Position numbers and translations under genes: made by a program | Part shown: piece by piece, positions 11,368-21,800 of the stretch | How positions within the stretch are numbered: position 1 is the first letter of the stretch | Layout: every line of letters begins with the position of its first letter | Assembly (NCBI GenBank): GCA_022432975.1 | Contig: CM039508.1 | Coordinates: 14,292,954-14,356,953, forward strand | Origin: Begonia masoniana | Taxonomy: Eukaryota > Streptophyta > Magnoliopsida > Cucurbitales > Begoniaceae | Direction of reading: 5' to 3' | DNA length: 64,000 nt | The notes under the pieces: model-generated | Told to the model about the DNA's origin: nothing | The model's database searches: none | What the model saw: only the letters and a program-made list of their open reading frames with translations

Positions 11368-12598
11368 TTTTTCAAAGACGACATCTTAATATATTCCTGA
11401 AATGACAAAGAGCATGCAGAGCACTTGAGAGCCGTTTTGGCTACTCTGAAGCGGCATCAGTTGTACGCTAAGTTTTCTAATTGCGAGTTTTAGCTGAACC
11501 AAGTGAATTTCTTAGGACATATTATTTAAAAAGAAGAAGTTTCGGTGGACCCAGTTAAGATTCAAGCAGTGAAGGAGTAGCCACAGCTGAAAAATGCTAG
11601 TGAGGTACGGAGTTTCGTAGGCCTAGCTGGATATTATAGGAGGTTCATTGAAGAGTTCTCTATTATAACCAAGCCTATGATGAATTTGACAAAGAAGGAA
11701 ATGAAATACCAATAGTCTAAAGCTTGTGAAGAAAGTTTTCAAACCCTAATGCAGAAGTTAACCACAACACCGTTGTTAATACTACCAATAGAAGACGAAA
11801 AATTCAGTATCTACTGTGATGTGTCCAAAGTAGAATTGGGATGCGTGTTGATGCAAGACGATAAAGTGATTGCCTACGCCTACAAACAACTCAAAAGCTA
11901 CGAGCAGAATTATCCAACGCACGATCTAGAATTGGCGGCAGTAGTGTTTGCTTTAAAAATATAGAGGCACTACCTTTATGGACAGAAGTGCGAGGTATTT
12001 TAAGACCACAAGAGCTTGAAGTATCTCTTTACGCAAAGGGATTTAAATATGAGGCAAAGGAGATGGTTGGAGTTTGTGTAGGATTATGATTTTGAAATAA
12101 AATACCATCCTTAAAAGGCTAACACAGTAGCAGACGCCTTCAGTAGGATGCCTAAGACTATGCAACCCACTGTTTCCTACATGTCAGCTTCTTTGGAGAA
12201 AGGAAATTCAGAAGTTTGAATTGGAAATAGTTTCAGAGCTTTCGGCCTTGCTTTCATACTTGACTATACAACCGACTATCTTAGATAAGATTAAGGGAGC
12301 TCAACAGATGGATTCAAAGGAAAAAGAAGATATTTTGAATAAGTTAACGGATGCATCTTTCGAATTCAGTTACTCGGAGGACGACATTCTAAAATTTAGA
12401 GATCAATGGTATGTTCCAAAATATGAAGAATTAAGGACATTAATCTTGGTAGAAGTACTCTCATCGTCTTTCTCAGTGCATCCATACAATACCAAGACGT
12501 ACCGAGATTTGAAGGTGCACTATTGGTGGCCCAACATGAAACGAGAAGTAGCCAGCTATCTACAGTCATGCCTAGTTTGCCAAGAAGTTGTTACACGG
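11368..12598 (+). pseudogene. pol: decayed Tekay-like pol, first part (RT, RNase H, integrase N-terminus)
   Basis: Begins in RT at FKDDILIYS (the family has FIDDILIYS). It continues through the RT thumb (LGHII, GLAGYYRRF) and RNase H (11749-11964, [10 protein letters not shown]), then the integrase zinc region (VHPYNTK, YLQSCLVCQE). Many in-frame stops are present, for example TAG at 11578-11580 and in the RNase H region near 11962. The reading is interrupted at 12598 by solo LTR E and resumes at 17390. A 5-bp near-duplication (GAAGT at 12594-12598, CAAGT at 17390-17394) marks that insertion. Confidence 0.88.
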
Positions 12599-14535
12599 GT
12601 TTTTTAGGTTTTAGGACTTTTCGATATAAAAAGGATATTTTTGTAAATAAGTAAATTACGTCCGTTTTACGAACGGGAAGTTTCATTAGAGTCCTAGGAA
12701 TTTATGAAGATTTTAGAGGAATAAGAAAAATTTCAGAAATCCAAATCGATAGGGTAACGCCCGAGTTTCGGTTTTCCCCTATAGAAGGTTATATTCGTAA
12801 AAATAGCAAAGTAAGTCCGTTTTGCAAACGAAAAGTTTTTTTAGAACCCTAGGAATAAATTGGAATATGTCTTGAAATAAGGAGATTTGGGGAAAACGAA
12901 TCGATAGACTAAATAATCAAATAAGTAAAAAATAGAATGGATGGGCAAACTTGTAATTAAGTTATAACAATATTTTAAATTGATAAACCACCCCCCCCCC
13001 CCCCCCTTCCCCCAATCAGTTTTCTTTATTCCATGATTTCAAGTTTCAAACTCCAGAGAGCATTTTCCTCTCTAGCGTTCTTCTTCCCTTCGCCATTCAC
13101 TCCTCAGCCGATGGTTTCTTCTCCATTTTTCTTCCAACAATCAAGCCCTAGGTAAACTCCATGTAATCTAGACGGTTTAGTTCTAATTTCTAGGGTTGAA
13201 AACGGTTAGGGTTTCCGTTTAGAGTTTTGATAAATTATAAGTTTATGTTAGAAATTGTTAGGATTACTGTATTATTGACCTATGATGATAGATTGTGAGT
13301 TTTCATCGATGGTTATGTTGAAATCGGAGGTTGAACGATATAGAATTCCATTAAAAATAGGTTATAGAATTGTGAGTGCGAATTGCTCGATGAAATGCTC
13401 GAGAGAGGTTAAATTGAGGTTTTAGGAAGTTTTCTTTAGCTTGGAGTTTCGTCTAGCTTTGGAATTTAATTATTGAGGGTCGATTCAAATAACGACAATT
13501 GTGAAATATTCTAGGTGGACGAAGCTTACAGACAGCACTAGGCTCGCTAAGGACGTCATGTAAGTTCTCGTGACTTACTGTGGTCGATAGGCCTTCACCA
13601 TACGTCAATTTTGGCTGTTGAGGATATTTGGTGCAATGACTGTTTTATATGCTTTGGATGGGTAGCCTAGGTTTAGTTGTTTTATAGGTTATGCTTTTGT
13701 GTTGTTTTGATGGTATACACGTGCTTTGTGTTTATGTTACGCATTTAATTGCCTATGCATCATTGTTTTACAAATGTCATGAAAAACTAATTTATGCTTC
13801 AATTTCATGAAAAAGGAAATGTAAAAAATGCAAGTAAAGTATCATGTAAACAACCCTTTGCATGGTGGTTATCGGGGTGAGGTTTAAACTCGACGTTCTT
13901 TGGTGAGCGGGTTTTCCTCCCTTCAGATGATACGGGCTATCTAACCGCTTGACGTGCCCTATCCATCTGCCGAGTGATATGCTTCGATAACCAAAGAATG
14001 TCACGTACTGAAAATGAAATGAGATGGACAGAATTCATAAAATTGCATATACATGTTCATGCAATGTCATTTACGTAGAATTTACTGAGATTTATCTCAT
14101 AGGTGTCTTTATGGTGTAGGTGACATAGAAGAAGGTGAGGAAGATGTTCCTCCACCCGACGCATGAACAGGTTGAAGGAGGGCACTTGTGGGAATGCGCT
14201 GAGCAGTCGAGGCGACTGTTGACCCGTGGGAGCAAATGGTTAATTATTTTGAGGTTTTTGGTTTATTTTGGGCTGATGGGTGATGATATAGAAAATTGTA
14301 TAGAAAACTCATTTTAGGGTGATTGGTAACTGGATAGCGGATATTTTGATGTTTTGATGTTTTTTGGATAGTCTTTAGTGATGGGTTTTCGTTTGATGAT
14401 TTTTAGTTGAGGTTTTCGATTCTTGGAGGTGTATTTTGGTGGATTTAGAGTTCGGTGTGATTTACACGTCCGCTAGAAAGTTCACGAGAGTTATGGTTGT
14501 TTACTAAGTTTCATTAAGTGTTCTAGTAAGCAATT

Positions 14536-14724
14536 GAGTCGAAGGTGTCGACCAAAGGGTTGAGAAATCGACCCCCTGAGGGTTTTACACCTATGGAAAA
14601 CATCGACCAATTTTGTGGTCGAAGAGAAATCGACCCCCTGAGGGTTTTACGCCTATGGAAAACGTCGACCAATTTTGTGGTAAAAAACGTCGACCGATTT
14701 TGTGGTCGAAAACGTCGACCGATT
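14536..14724. repeat. GTCGACCAATTTTGTGGTCGA-type repeats (slot 2 of LTR E)
   Basis: Two roughly 60-bp units (AATCGACCCCCTGAGGG... ending in a GACCAATTTTGTGGTC hairpin) are followed by shorter copies built on CGTCGACCGATTTTGTGG. LTR F is inserted in the last copy. Confidence 0.8.
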
Positions 14725-15093
14725 TGTAACACCCAGTTTTACAGAATTTTATAATTCCATTAAATAATGACATTTTTGTAAATATGTCAAATTAAGTCCG
14801 TTTTGCGAACGGAAAGTTTTATTGGAACCTAAATAATAAGTTGGAATTTATGGTGAAATAAGGAAATTTGGAGGAACTGAATCGTTAACTAAGTAACGAG
14901 ATGAGTAAAGAAATAAGACAGAAAATCAATAGAGGGGCAATTAAGTAATTTTGAAAACCAAAGTTTAATAAAAACATCACAAATTCCCTCCCCCACCCAC
15001 GATTTCTCATTCTGTTATTTCTCTTCTAGTGAGCTTGGTGATTTTGCTTCTCTCTCGCGCGATTCTCCTTTCCTCCGATCATCGATTTTCTTC

Positions 15094-15875
15094 ATGTTTT
15101 CTTCTTCCATCGCGATCCTAGGTAAGATTCTAACATTTTGGAAGTTAGTATCCGAGTTTTAGAGCTGCTAAATTAGTAGAGCATTCTTAGGGTTTCGTTT
15201 GCAATGGCTGTGTGAAGTTAGAAATAATTGGTTATGAATTGGTTTAGGTGAACAAAGCTCACAGATATTGCTCGGTGTGCTGAGGAACAGAGGTAAGTTC
15301 TCGTGACTTACAGTGGCCAATTTGGCCTACACCATAAGAAAGTATGTGAAATTGAGGAATTGGAGACGTAGTGTGTTTCGAGTAACTAGATTGAGTAGTT
15401 AGGCTACTTTATGTTATAGAATGTTTAACGTTCGTTGTTTGTTTTATGTTTGTTTTCATTATTGTATTGTGCACGTCCATGCATTACGTTTTCCGCATAA
15501 GCATGCAAAATGAACTTTCAAGTATGTTTTCATGAAAAGGATAACGAAATGGTATAAATGTAAATGAATGACATGATGGTCACGTCGGTGGCGGTAGTTC
15601 AGACATGGCTGTCAGATGAAGCATGTTTTCCCCCCGGTTAGATAAGAGAGGTTATCCAATCGTCGGATGTGCCGCTCCTATCTAGCGAGAGTGAAGCCCC
15701 GGTGACATAAATGAAATGAATAGCGAAAAGGTAGGATGCATGATTTATAAACTGTACATGCGTAGCATTCACGTGCATTCACGTAGACTTACTGAGCCTC
15801 TAGCTCACATTTTATTTCTATGGTGTAGGTGACTTCGATATAGGTGAGGACAACGTTCCTCCGCCCGATGTCTAA
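15094..15875 (+). CDS. putative three-exon small ORF inside LTR F (39 residues)
   Basis: The predicted coding parts are 15094-15121, 15248-15292 and 15829-15875. All three borders have AG|GT-type donors (CTAG|GTAAG, AGAG|GTAAGT) or acceptors (TTTAG|, GGTGTAG|), and the phase is 1 at both junctions. The start is ATG TTT TCT; LTR L has an ATG at the same place, but LTRs K and B have GTG and GCG there, so the start is uncertain. Exon 2 carries LGVLRN and exon 3 carries IGEDNVPPPDV before TAA. Other LTR copies keep the exon 3 frame and the pattern GE[ED]...PP. I recognise no family for it. It could be a captured-gene fossil, a leader peptide of the retroelement, or a non-coding exon. Splicing is inferred from sequence only. 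Confidence 0.35.
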
Positions 15876-16269
15876 GCAAATTGAAGAAGAATGCTTGCGG
15901 GAGTGTGCTGGCGCAGTCGGTGCTTATTTTGACCTGTGGGGACGTAAGTATGTGTTTTGGGAAATTGATGGATAGAAAGATAGGAAAATGGTATAGTAAA
16001 ACATTTTAGGATGCTTGGATCTGGATAGATATTGCATAGTGTTTTTGGAGGATTGATAGTATTTTGTAGTTTTTTTTTATAATTTGTATAGTTATAAACA
16101 TGTTCGGATGTGTATTATGGATAGTTCGTGAACATATATGTATATAATGTTCATTTTGATTTTTCTGGAAATGGAGAATGTTATTGTTAAGTTTTTTTTT
16201 GGAAGTGCTGAGTGAATGGTGTGTAAGTACAGGGGGAAATTGTAGGGGTTTCGGTTAAGTGTTCGGTTA

Positions 16270-16870
16270 CTGTTCACCGGTGGATACTGGGTGAATAAGT
16301 CATCCGGCTGACGTCACCGGTGGATGTATCTTGGCAGATTTGTGTAAGTACAAGGGAAAATTGTAGGGGTTTCGGTTAAGTGTTAGGTTACTGTTCACCG
16401 GTGGATGCTGGGTGAATAAGTCATCCGGCTGACATCACCGGTGGATGTTGAGTGTTGTGGATCGGTGGATGCTGGGTGAATAAGTCATCCGGCTGACGTC
16501 ATCGATGGATGTAGCTTGGCAGATTCTGTCGTTTTGTAATCGGCAGAGGTTTGTATAAGTGTTTGGTCAAAGTCAACCGGCAGATGTGTTCGGCTACTGT
16601 TGAGCGGTAGATGTAGGCAATAGGTTCTGTCGTTTTGTGATCGGCAGATGTTTGTATAAGTGTTTGGTCAAAGTCAACCGGCAGATGTGTTTGGTTACTG
16701 TTCACCAGTAGATGTGTTTTGTGAGGGACCGGTGGATGTGTTTTGTGAGTCACCGGTGGATGTGTTTTGTGAGGGACCGGTGGATGTGTTTTGTGAGTGA
16801 GCGGTGGATGTGAGTTGAGCGGTGGATGTAGCTTAGCAGAAGTGAGCGGCGGATGTGAACAGGAAAAATT
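16270..16870. repeat. CACCGGTGGATG/TGACGTCA repeats (slot 2 of LTR F)
   Basis: Three related blocks carry GTTCACCGGTGGATG and CCGGCTGACGTCACCGG-type sequence (16270-16510). Two copies of a roughly 115-bp block follow (16525-16700), then short GACCGGTGGATGTGTTTTG units to about 16860. The TGACGTCA core is shared with the 54-bp arrays of LTRs H and I. Confidence 0.8.
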
Positions 16871-17389
16871 CTGGGCTTGAGCCCTTTTTGCCCTCTGTTC
16901 TGCTGGGCCGATTCCTCTTCTGTTTTAATGGTTTTATTTAATTGATTTTTAAATATGTGTCAACAATTTATACTTTGACTTATCAATTTAACGAAAGGGT
17001 TTACTAGAAAGTTATAAAAAAAAAATAACAATACGGAAAAATTAGGAATAGTGTTAAGGGTCGTTACACGATTAGTAAGCAATTCGACCAAAGTTGCGAA
17101 GAGTTGCAACCCAAGAGGAATTAAGTGTTGATCTATGTTATAGACGTTGACCGATTTTGTTGTGGGTCGTAACTCTTTAAGTGTTGTGTCTTGTTGACCG
17201 AAACCCTTGTTTTATTGTTTTAACATTGGCACTTAAGTTTATTTTCAATTCAAGGTTTCCACACGTAGTACATCTTCCGCTGAATGAATTTAATTGTCTT
17301 TAAACGAGTAAGATTAAAGGATCGAAATAAAAATTTAAATTTTATGACATTTTTAGGAATAGTGTTATGGGAAATTAGGGGTCGTTACA

Positions 17390-18535
17390 CAAGTGAAGTC
17401 AGAACATCAAAGGCCAGTTGGGTTGTTACAGCCTTTACCGATTCCCGAGTAGAAATTGGAACATATATTGATAGATTTCGTAGTGGGCTTACCAAGGACA
17501 ACCAAAGGTTACGATAGTATATGGGTCGTGGTGGATAGATTGACTAAGACGGCTCATTTCTTGCTAGTTAAAATGACTTATACGATGGACCAGTTTGCAG
17601 AATTGTACGTCCAAGAAATTGTTAGGTTACATGGGATTCCAGTATCATTTGTTTCAGACCGGGATCCCAAGTTTACCTCAAGGTTTTAGAGGAGTTTGCA
17701 AGGCTCTATGGGAACAAAGTTAACGTTTAGCACTGCATTTCATCCTCAAACCGATGGACAATCTGAATGGACGATTCAAATACTTGAGGACATATTGAGA
17801 GTATGCGTGCTAGAGTTTCAGGCGTCATGGAGCCAATATCTACCGCTAGTTGAATTTGCCTACAATAACAGCTACCAGTCCACTATTAGTATGGCTCCTT
17901 ACGAAGCGTTATATGGCAGAAAGTGCAGATCGCCTCTATATTGGGATGAAGTGGGCGAAGCAAAACTGATTGGTCCAGAGATTTTGCAACAGCTCTCTGA
18001 GAAGGTCGTTGTAATTAGACAAAGAATGAAAACTGCACAGAGCCGACAAAAGAGCTATGCAGATCAAAGGAGGAGAGATCTAGAATTTGTGGTAGGAGAT
18101 GAAGTGTTTCTAAATATTTTGCCGTTTAAGGGCGTTATATTGTTCGGTAAGAGAGGAAAGTTGAATCCACGGTTCATCGGACTGTTTTCCATAACAGAAA
18201 GGATAGGAGCTACGGCGTACAAACTACAGTTGCCATCATCCATGGAAGGATTACATAACGTTTTCCATGTGTCGATGTTGCGAAAGTGCGTGCGGGACCC
18301 AACGCATGTAGTGGAACAGGCAAATCTTGAAGTTTAGCTAACTTTGACTTATGAGGAGAAGCCGGTGCAGATTCTGGAGTCTGCAGTAAAGGTCCTACGC
18401 AACAAGACGATCCCTCTAGTAAAGATGCTATGGAGAGATCATAATGTAGAAGAAGCCACGTGGGAACGACAACAGGACATAATCGACAAATATCCAGAAT
18501 TATTCAGGCACGCAATTTTTATGACAAAATTTCTA
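17390..18535 (+). pseudogene. pol: decayed Tekay-like pol, second part (integrase core, chromodomain)
   Basis: Continues the pol interrupted at 12598. Seen: integrase core ([42 protein letters not shown]), the C-terminal barrel ([17 protein letters not shown]) and the chromodomain ([20 protein letters not shown]). In-frame stops occur at 17687-17689 (TAG) and 18335-18337 (TAG), and there are small frame changes near 17450. The normal stop codon is absent, and the frame runs into the polypurine tract and LTR G. Confidence 0.88.
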
Positions 18536-18537
18536 TT

Positions 18538-18550
18538 AAGCAGGGTAGGA
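18538..18550 (+). other. polypurine tract
   Basis: AAGCAGGGTAGGA lies directly before the TGTAACGCCC start of LTR G. It matches the tract before LTR C except for one base. Confidence 0.75.
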
Positions 18551-19676
18551 TGTAACGCCCAGAATTTCTGGTATTCCGTTCTCTAGTGTTAAGCTCGTAA
18601 ACATAGAGATTTAAGGTCATTTCACGAGCAAAAAATTTTATTAGAACCCTAAGAATTAATTGGGAGATTTAGAGGTATAAGGAAATTTCAAAAAATCCAA
18701 ATCGACGGGCTAAGTAACCAATTAGTTAGAAGTTTAGGTTTAGGGGCAAAAGAGTAATTTGAAGTTAAATTTTTTTAAAAACCTTAAAACCTCTTCTCTT
18801 CTTCCACCCTTCACGAATTCTCTCTGCAGAGCCCTCCCCTTTCCTTAGCAATTTTCTTCCTTCGACGCTCTCCCTCTCACGCGGCCGATGACTCCTTCTC
18901 CAAATGCTATTTTTTTTTCCGGTTTTCTTCAACAATCAAATCTCTAGGTGAGATTCGAGTATTTGATACGTTTAGTTTCCGGTTCTATGAGAATAGTTAG
19001 AGTTTTCAATTTAGGGTTTGAAATTATAGAATTATGATAAAAATTGATGGTTTTTGTATATTAATGGCTACTGATGGTTGAGTTTATGTTTATTGTTGGT
19101 AGTTAGGTTGAAAATTAAATATTGGTTTGAATTTTGGTAGTTGAAGAATGAAAATGCCATTAATGGTGGGTTAATGAAATTGTGAGCTCAAGGTGTTTGA
19201 TGAAAGGCTTAAATGATGTAAACCGAGGTTTCTAGGAAATTGCCTTAGTTAGGAGTTTCGTTTAGTTTTGGAATCGTTTGTTAGGATCGGTTTTAATACC
19301 AAGATTTGTGAAATTTCTTAGGTGAACAAAGCTCGAGGTGAGGTACTCGGTTTGTTAAGGACGCCAGGTAAGTGTGTGTTAGGTTTTCGGTCCTTAAGGC
19401 CCCACATTGTAACGATGCTAGGATGTTGAGTTTTGATGATGTTTGATGATTGTGGGGCTTTGATGAGTCGGGTAGCCCAGGACGTTAGCTATTCATTATA
19501 TGTTATGTCTGTTTGAGAGTTATGTATGTTTATGGAATTGTTATGAATTGTCATTGGTGATTGTTAATTGTCATACGTGCATTTCCTCTCATGCATCATG
19601 TTTTCTAAAGATGACATACCCAAATGTTTTACATGCATGTTTTCATGAAAAAGGAAGTAAAAAGATGAAATGCATG

Positions 19677-20022
19677 TGTAACGACCCCTTTTCCCAGCAA
19701 GATATTGTCCGCTATGGGGATTGTGCCATAGCCCAATATCCTCTCCTCACGGCTTTGTTTGGCGAGAACTTTCCGGAAGGTCATCTAACCTGGAATTGCT
19801 CTTGCCAAAGCACTTTTAACTTCAGAGTTCTTATGGGATCCGTTGTCAATTGTGCTCCAAAACGCGTCTTGCTATCTTGGGAGGGTCTCTTTACATATGT
19901 TTCATTTCCACATACTCCCCCAAGCGATGTGGGATAGTGACGACCCCTTTTTTACGACCTGTCACCTTCCGATTTTCCCGCGCGGACGTACCGCCATTCG
20001 GGTTTCGGTTCGTGTCATCACA
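19677..20022 (-). repeat. Cassandra 3' LTR
   Basis: 346 bp with TG...CA ends (plus-strand reading TGTAACGACC...TCATCACA). Relative to the other LTR it lacks about 31 bp just before the TCATCACA end, and it differs at scattered bases. Confidence 0.9.
19761..19850 (-). ncRNA. 5S rRNA-like domain in Cassandra 3' LTR (not a functional 5S gene)
   Basis: On the minus strand it has GGATCC, AGAACTC, the A-box-like region AGTTAAAAGTGCTT and the C-box-like region ending GGTGACCTTCC-type sequence (one base changed here, AGATGACCTTCC). The order is as in the 3' two thirds of plant 5S rRNA. The 5' part of 5S rRNA is absent. Confidence 0.75.
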
Positions 20023-20078
20023 ATCACCCCCCCTTGGGGGCCCAGCGTCCTCGTTGGCCACATTTCCGGTTGGGTACA

Positions 20079-20091
20079 GGCTCTGATACCA
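20079..20091 (-). other. primer-binding site (initiator tRNA-Met) of Cassandra
   Basis: The minus strand reads TGGTATCAGAGCC, complementary to the 3' end of plant initiator tRNA-Met. It lies 2 bp from the end of the 5' LTR. Confidence 0.92.
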
Positions 20092-20093
20092 TT

Positions 20094-20470
20094 TGTAACG
20101 ACCCCTTTTCCCAGCAAGATATTGTCCGCTCTGGGGATTGGGCCGTAGCCCAATATCCTCCCCTCACAACTTTGTTTGGCGAGAACTTCCCGGAAGGTCA
20201 CCCAACCTGGAATTGCTCTCGCCAAAGCACTTTTAACTTCGGAGTTCTTATTGGATCCGTTGTCAATTGTGCTCCAAAATGCGTCTTGCTATCTTGGGAG
20301 AGTCTCTTTACGTATGTTTCATTTCCACATACTTTCCCAAGTGATGTGGGATTGTGACGACCCCCTTTTTACGACCCGTCACCTTCCGGTTCGCCCGCGC
20401 GGACGTACCGCCATCTGGGTTTCGGTTCGTGCAGCCATAGTACACATACTTACACACCTGGGTCATCACA
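20094..20470 (-). repeat. Cassandra 5' LTR
   Basis: 377 bp with TG...CA ends. The 5S-like domain lies at 20178-20265. Confidence 0.9.
20178..20265 (-). ncRNA. 5S rRNA-like domain in Cassandra 5' LTR (not a functional 5S gene)
   Basis: The minus strand contains GGATCCAATAAGAACTCCG, AGTTAAAAGTGCTTTGGCG and GGTTGGGTGACCTTCCGGG, collinear with plant 5S rRNA, including the positions of the internal pol III control regions. This copy is better preserved than the other. Confidence 0.8.
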
Positions 20471-21234
20471 GTATGTAATGGTTAAGTGCGAGTAGTGTAT
20501 GAGTAGGGCACAGGGCACTATAAAAGGCAACTCACTGGCAAGACAAGTACACCCGATAAATGGCAACTCACTGGCAAGTCACGCGGTCTACGGGGTAGAC
20601 GGGGTGATGCCTGTGCCTACTCTTGCGTAAACCCCCCATATTCCCATGTTATGTAACGTTAAGAAATGAAATGAACATGTGTTTACGAAAGTCATGCATT
20701 CATGTACATGTATATGTTTAGTGCACTCCTTACTAAGTATTAGGCTTATCGTTTAAATCGTATGATGTAGGTGAGGAAGTCGAAGGTGAGGAACTTCCTC
20801 CTGATGTCAACGTATAGGGCGGTCGACGGACGGTGCTCGCGGTGGGCGTGGGTGGCGCTGGCATGACTATTTTGACCCGTGGTTGTACTTCGAGCTTTTT
20901 GGGTGATTATGTAAAGGTACTAGGGATAGATGTATAGGAATGTCTATTTTTGGGATGATTAGTAGTTAGCTTGGAGTTATTGTCTTTTTGGATGGATTTA
21001 TGAATGAGTTTTCCAGATAATGTCTTTAGGATGTTTCCACTGCATGTTTGATGTTAGCTAAATGGATTAGGTATCGGATTGGAATTGATGATTAGAGCAT
21101 GTTGAATTGCAAGTAAATCTGTGGTGTATTAGGTGGAGATAGATGTGTGAATTGAGGATAGTATATGGTTGAACTTTTATAGTAAAAGGTTGGAGAAAAG
21201 CAAAGGAAAGGAGAAAAAGGGGAAGGAGGGGCGC

Positions 21235-21545
21235 TGGGAGCGCACAGGGTGCACTTGGTGTGCAGCTGGCGCACGCACGCATAGCGAGCAGGGAGCGTGG
21301 TGTGCCCGGCACGGTAGGCGCGGTGCGCACTAGGCGCGCGGTGCGTGCGATGCGCGTGCGGTGCACACGGTGCATATGGTGTATGTGGTGGGCGCACGAT
21401 GGGATTTGCCTGAGGGGTGTGTTGTGGGCGCGCGGTGGATGCCTAATGGGAGCACGATGCGCGCGCGGTGCATGAATCATGGGCGCGCGATTGGCGCGAG
21501 GGGCAAGTGCGCGAAGTGTGCGAGGGGCGTGCGCACCGATTGCTT
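21235..21545. repeat. GCGC/GTGC-rich slot 2 of LTR G
   Basis: A degenerate GC-rich run with repeated GTGCGC, GCGCGCGGTG and GGTGCA motifs, over 60% GC by eye in AT-rich surroundings. LTR J has a related GC-rich block in inverse orientation (38365-38460 and 38750-38820). Confidence 0.7.
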
Positions 21546-21800
21546 GGGCATGCCCCCTTGCATGTGTCTTCTAGGATTTTAGGTCTCAAGTTTTAAGCGA
21601 TGTTTTCCGACCTTAAACGAGCCTTTTTTAAGTACGTTTTAGGTTAGACTCTCGATATTGATAAAAAAGGTCTAGATGTTCAAGTTCGTTTTTTAAAATG
21701 TTAAAGGAAAAATGAAAAATTTTATGTCAATGAACGAAGAGTAATATAAGGGTATGTCACGGCAAGTTTGTAGCGGCCCCATATGGGCGTGGTCGCCACA

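Larger units (their letters stand above)
14725..17068 (+). mobile_element. solo LTR F, 2344 bp, with perfect 5-bp target duplication
   Basis: Starts TGTAACACCCAG at 14725 and ends GGTCGTTACA at 17068. It is flanked on both sides by CGATT (14720-14724 and 17069-17073), the 5-bp target-site duplication expected of a gypsy integrase. No internal region remains, so it is a solo LTR. It is the best preserved copy for the putative spliced ORF: exon 1 coding 15094-15121, exon 2 15248-15292, exon 3 15829-15875. Hairpin GGCC-AATTT-GGCC at 15315-15327. Confidence 0.92.
12599..17389 (+). mobile_element. solo LTR E inserted in pol, itself hosting solo LTR F
   Basis: Starts TGTTACACGG at 12599 and ends GGGTCGTTACA at 17389. 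It is flanked by GAAGT/CAAGT, and removing the insert with one flank copy rejoins the integrase reading without a gap. The first about 154 bp (12599-12752) resemble the sequence that follows (GTAACGCCCGAG from about 12753), so the LTR start is partly duplicated. Exon 1 donor CCCTAG|GTAAAC at 13151/13152. Exon 2 block 13515-13559, hairpin GGTC-GATA-GGCC 13582-13593, exon 3 block 14120-14166 ending TGA. Without LTR F it is about 2.4 kb, the normal size for this family. Confidence 0.8.
19677..20470 (-). mobile_element. Cassandra-type TRIM retrotransposon, complete
   Basis: Two direct LTRs (19677-20022 and 20094-20470) flank a 71-bp internal segment with no coding capacity. Read on the minus strand, the 5' LTR is followed by TGGTATCAGAGCC (tRNA-Met PBS, 20091-20079), and a G-rich polypurine tract precedes the 3' LTR. 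Both LTRs contain a 5S rRNA-like domain, the hallmark of Cassandra. The 5-bp flanks GCATG (19672-19676) and GTATG (20471-20475) differ by one base. LTR J carries the empty site (39536-39540 inverted), which confirms the insertion limits. The element encodes no protein and would depend on enzymes of other retrotransposons. Confidence 0.93.
18551..21800 (+). mobile_element. LTR G with a Cassandra element inside
   Basis: Starts TGTAACGCCCAG and ends GTGGTCGCCACA. Length is 3250 bp, or about 2450 bp without the Cassandra insertion. Exon 1 donor CTCTAG|GTGAGA at 18947/18948. Exon 2 block 19322-19367 (46 nt), hairpin GGTC-CTTAA-GGCC at 19389-19401, exon 3 block 20771-20817 ending TAG. Slot 1 (about 20510-20620) has repeated CAACTCACTGGCAAG motifs. 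Slot 2 (21235-21545) is GCGC/GTGC-rich. With LTR C it brackets the decayed element whose pol is at 11368-18535. Confidence 0.85.

Noticed and set aside
19761..20265. Real 5S rRNA genes
   Set aside because: Only the 3' two thirds of 5S are matched, with substitutions, and both copies lie inside the paired LTRs of a TRIM.
21067..21582. Protein-coding frames on both strands in the GC-rich block of LTR G
   Set aside because: Same reason: low-complexity GC/GT-rich repeat without conserved coding pattern in sister LTR J.
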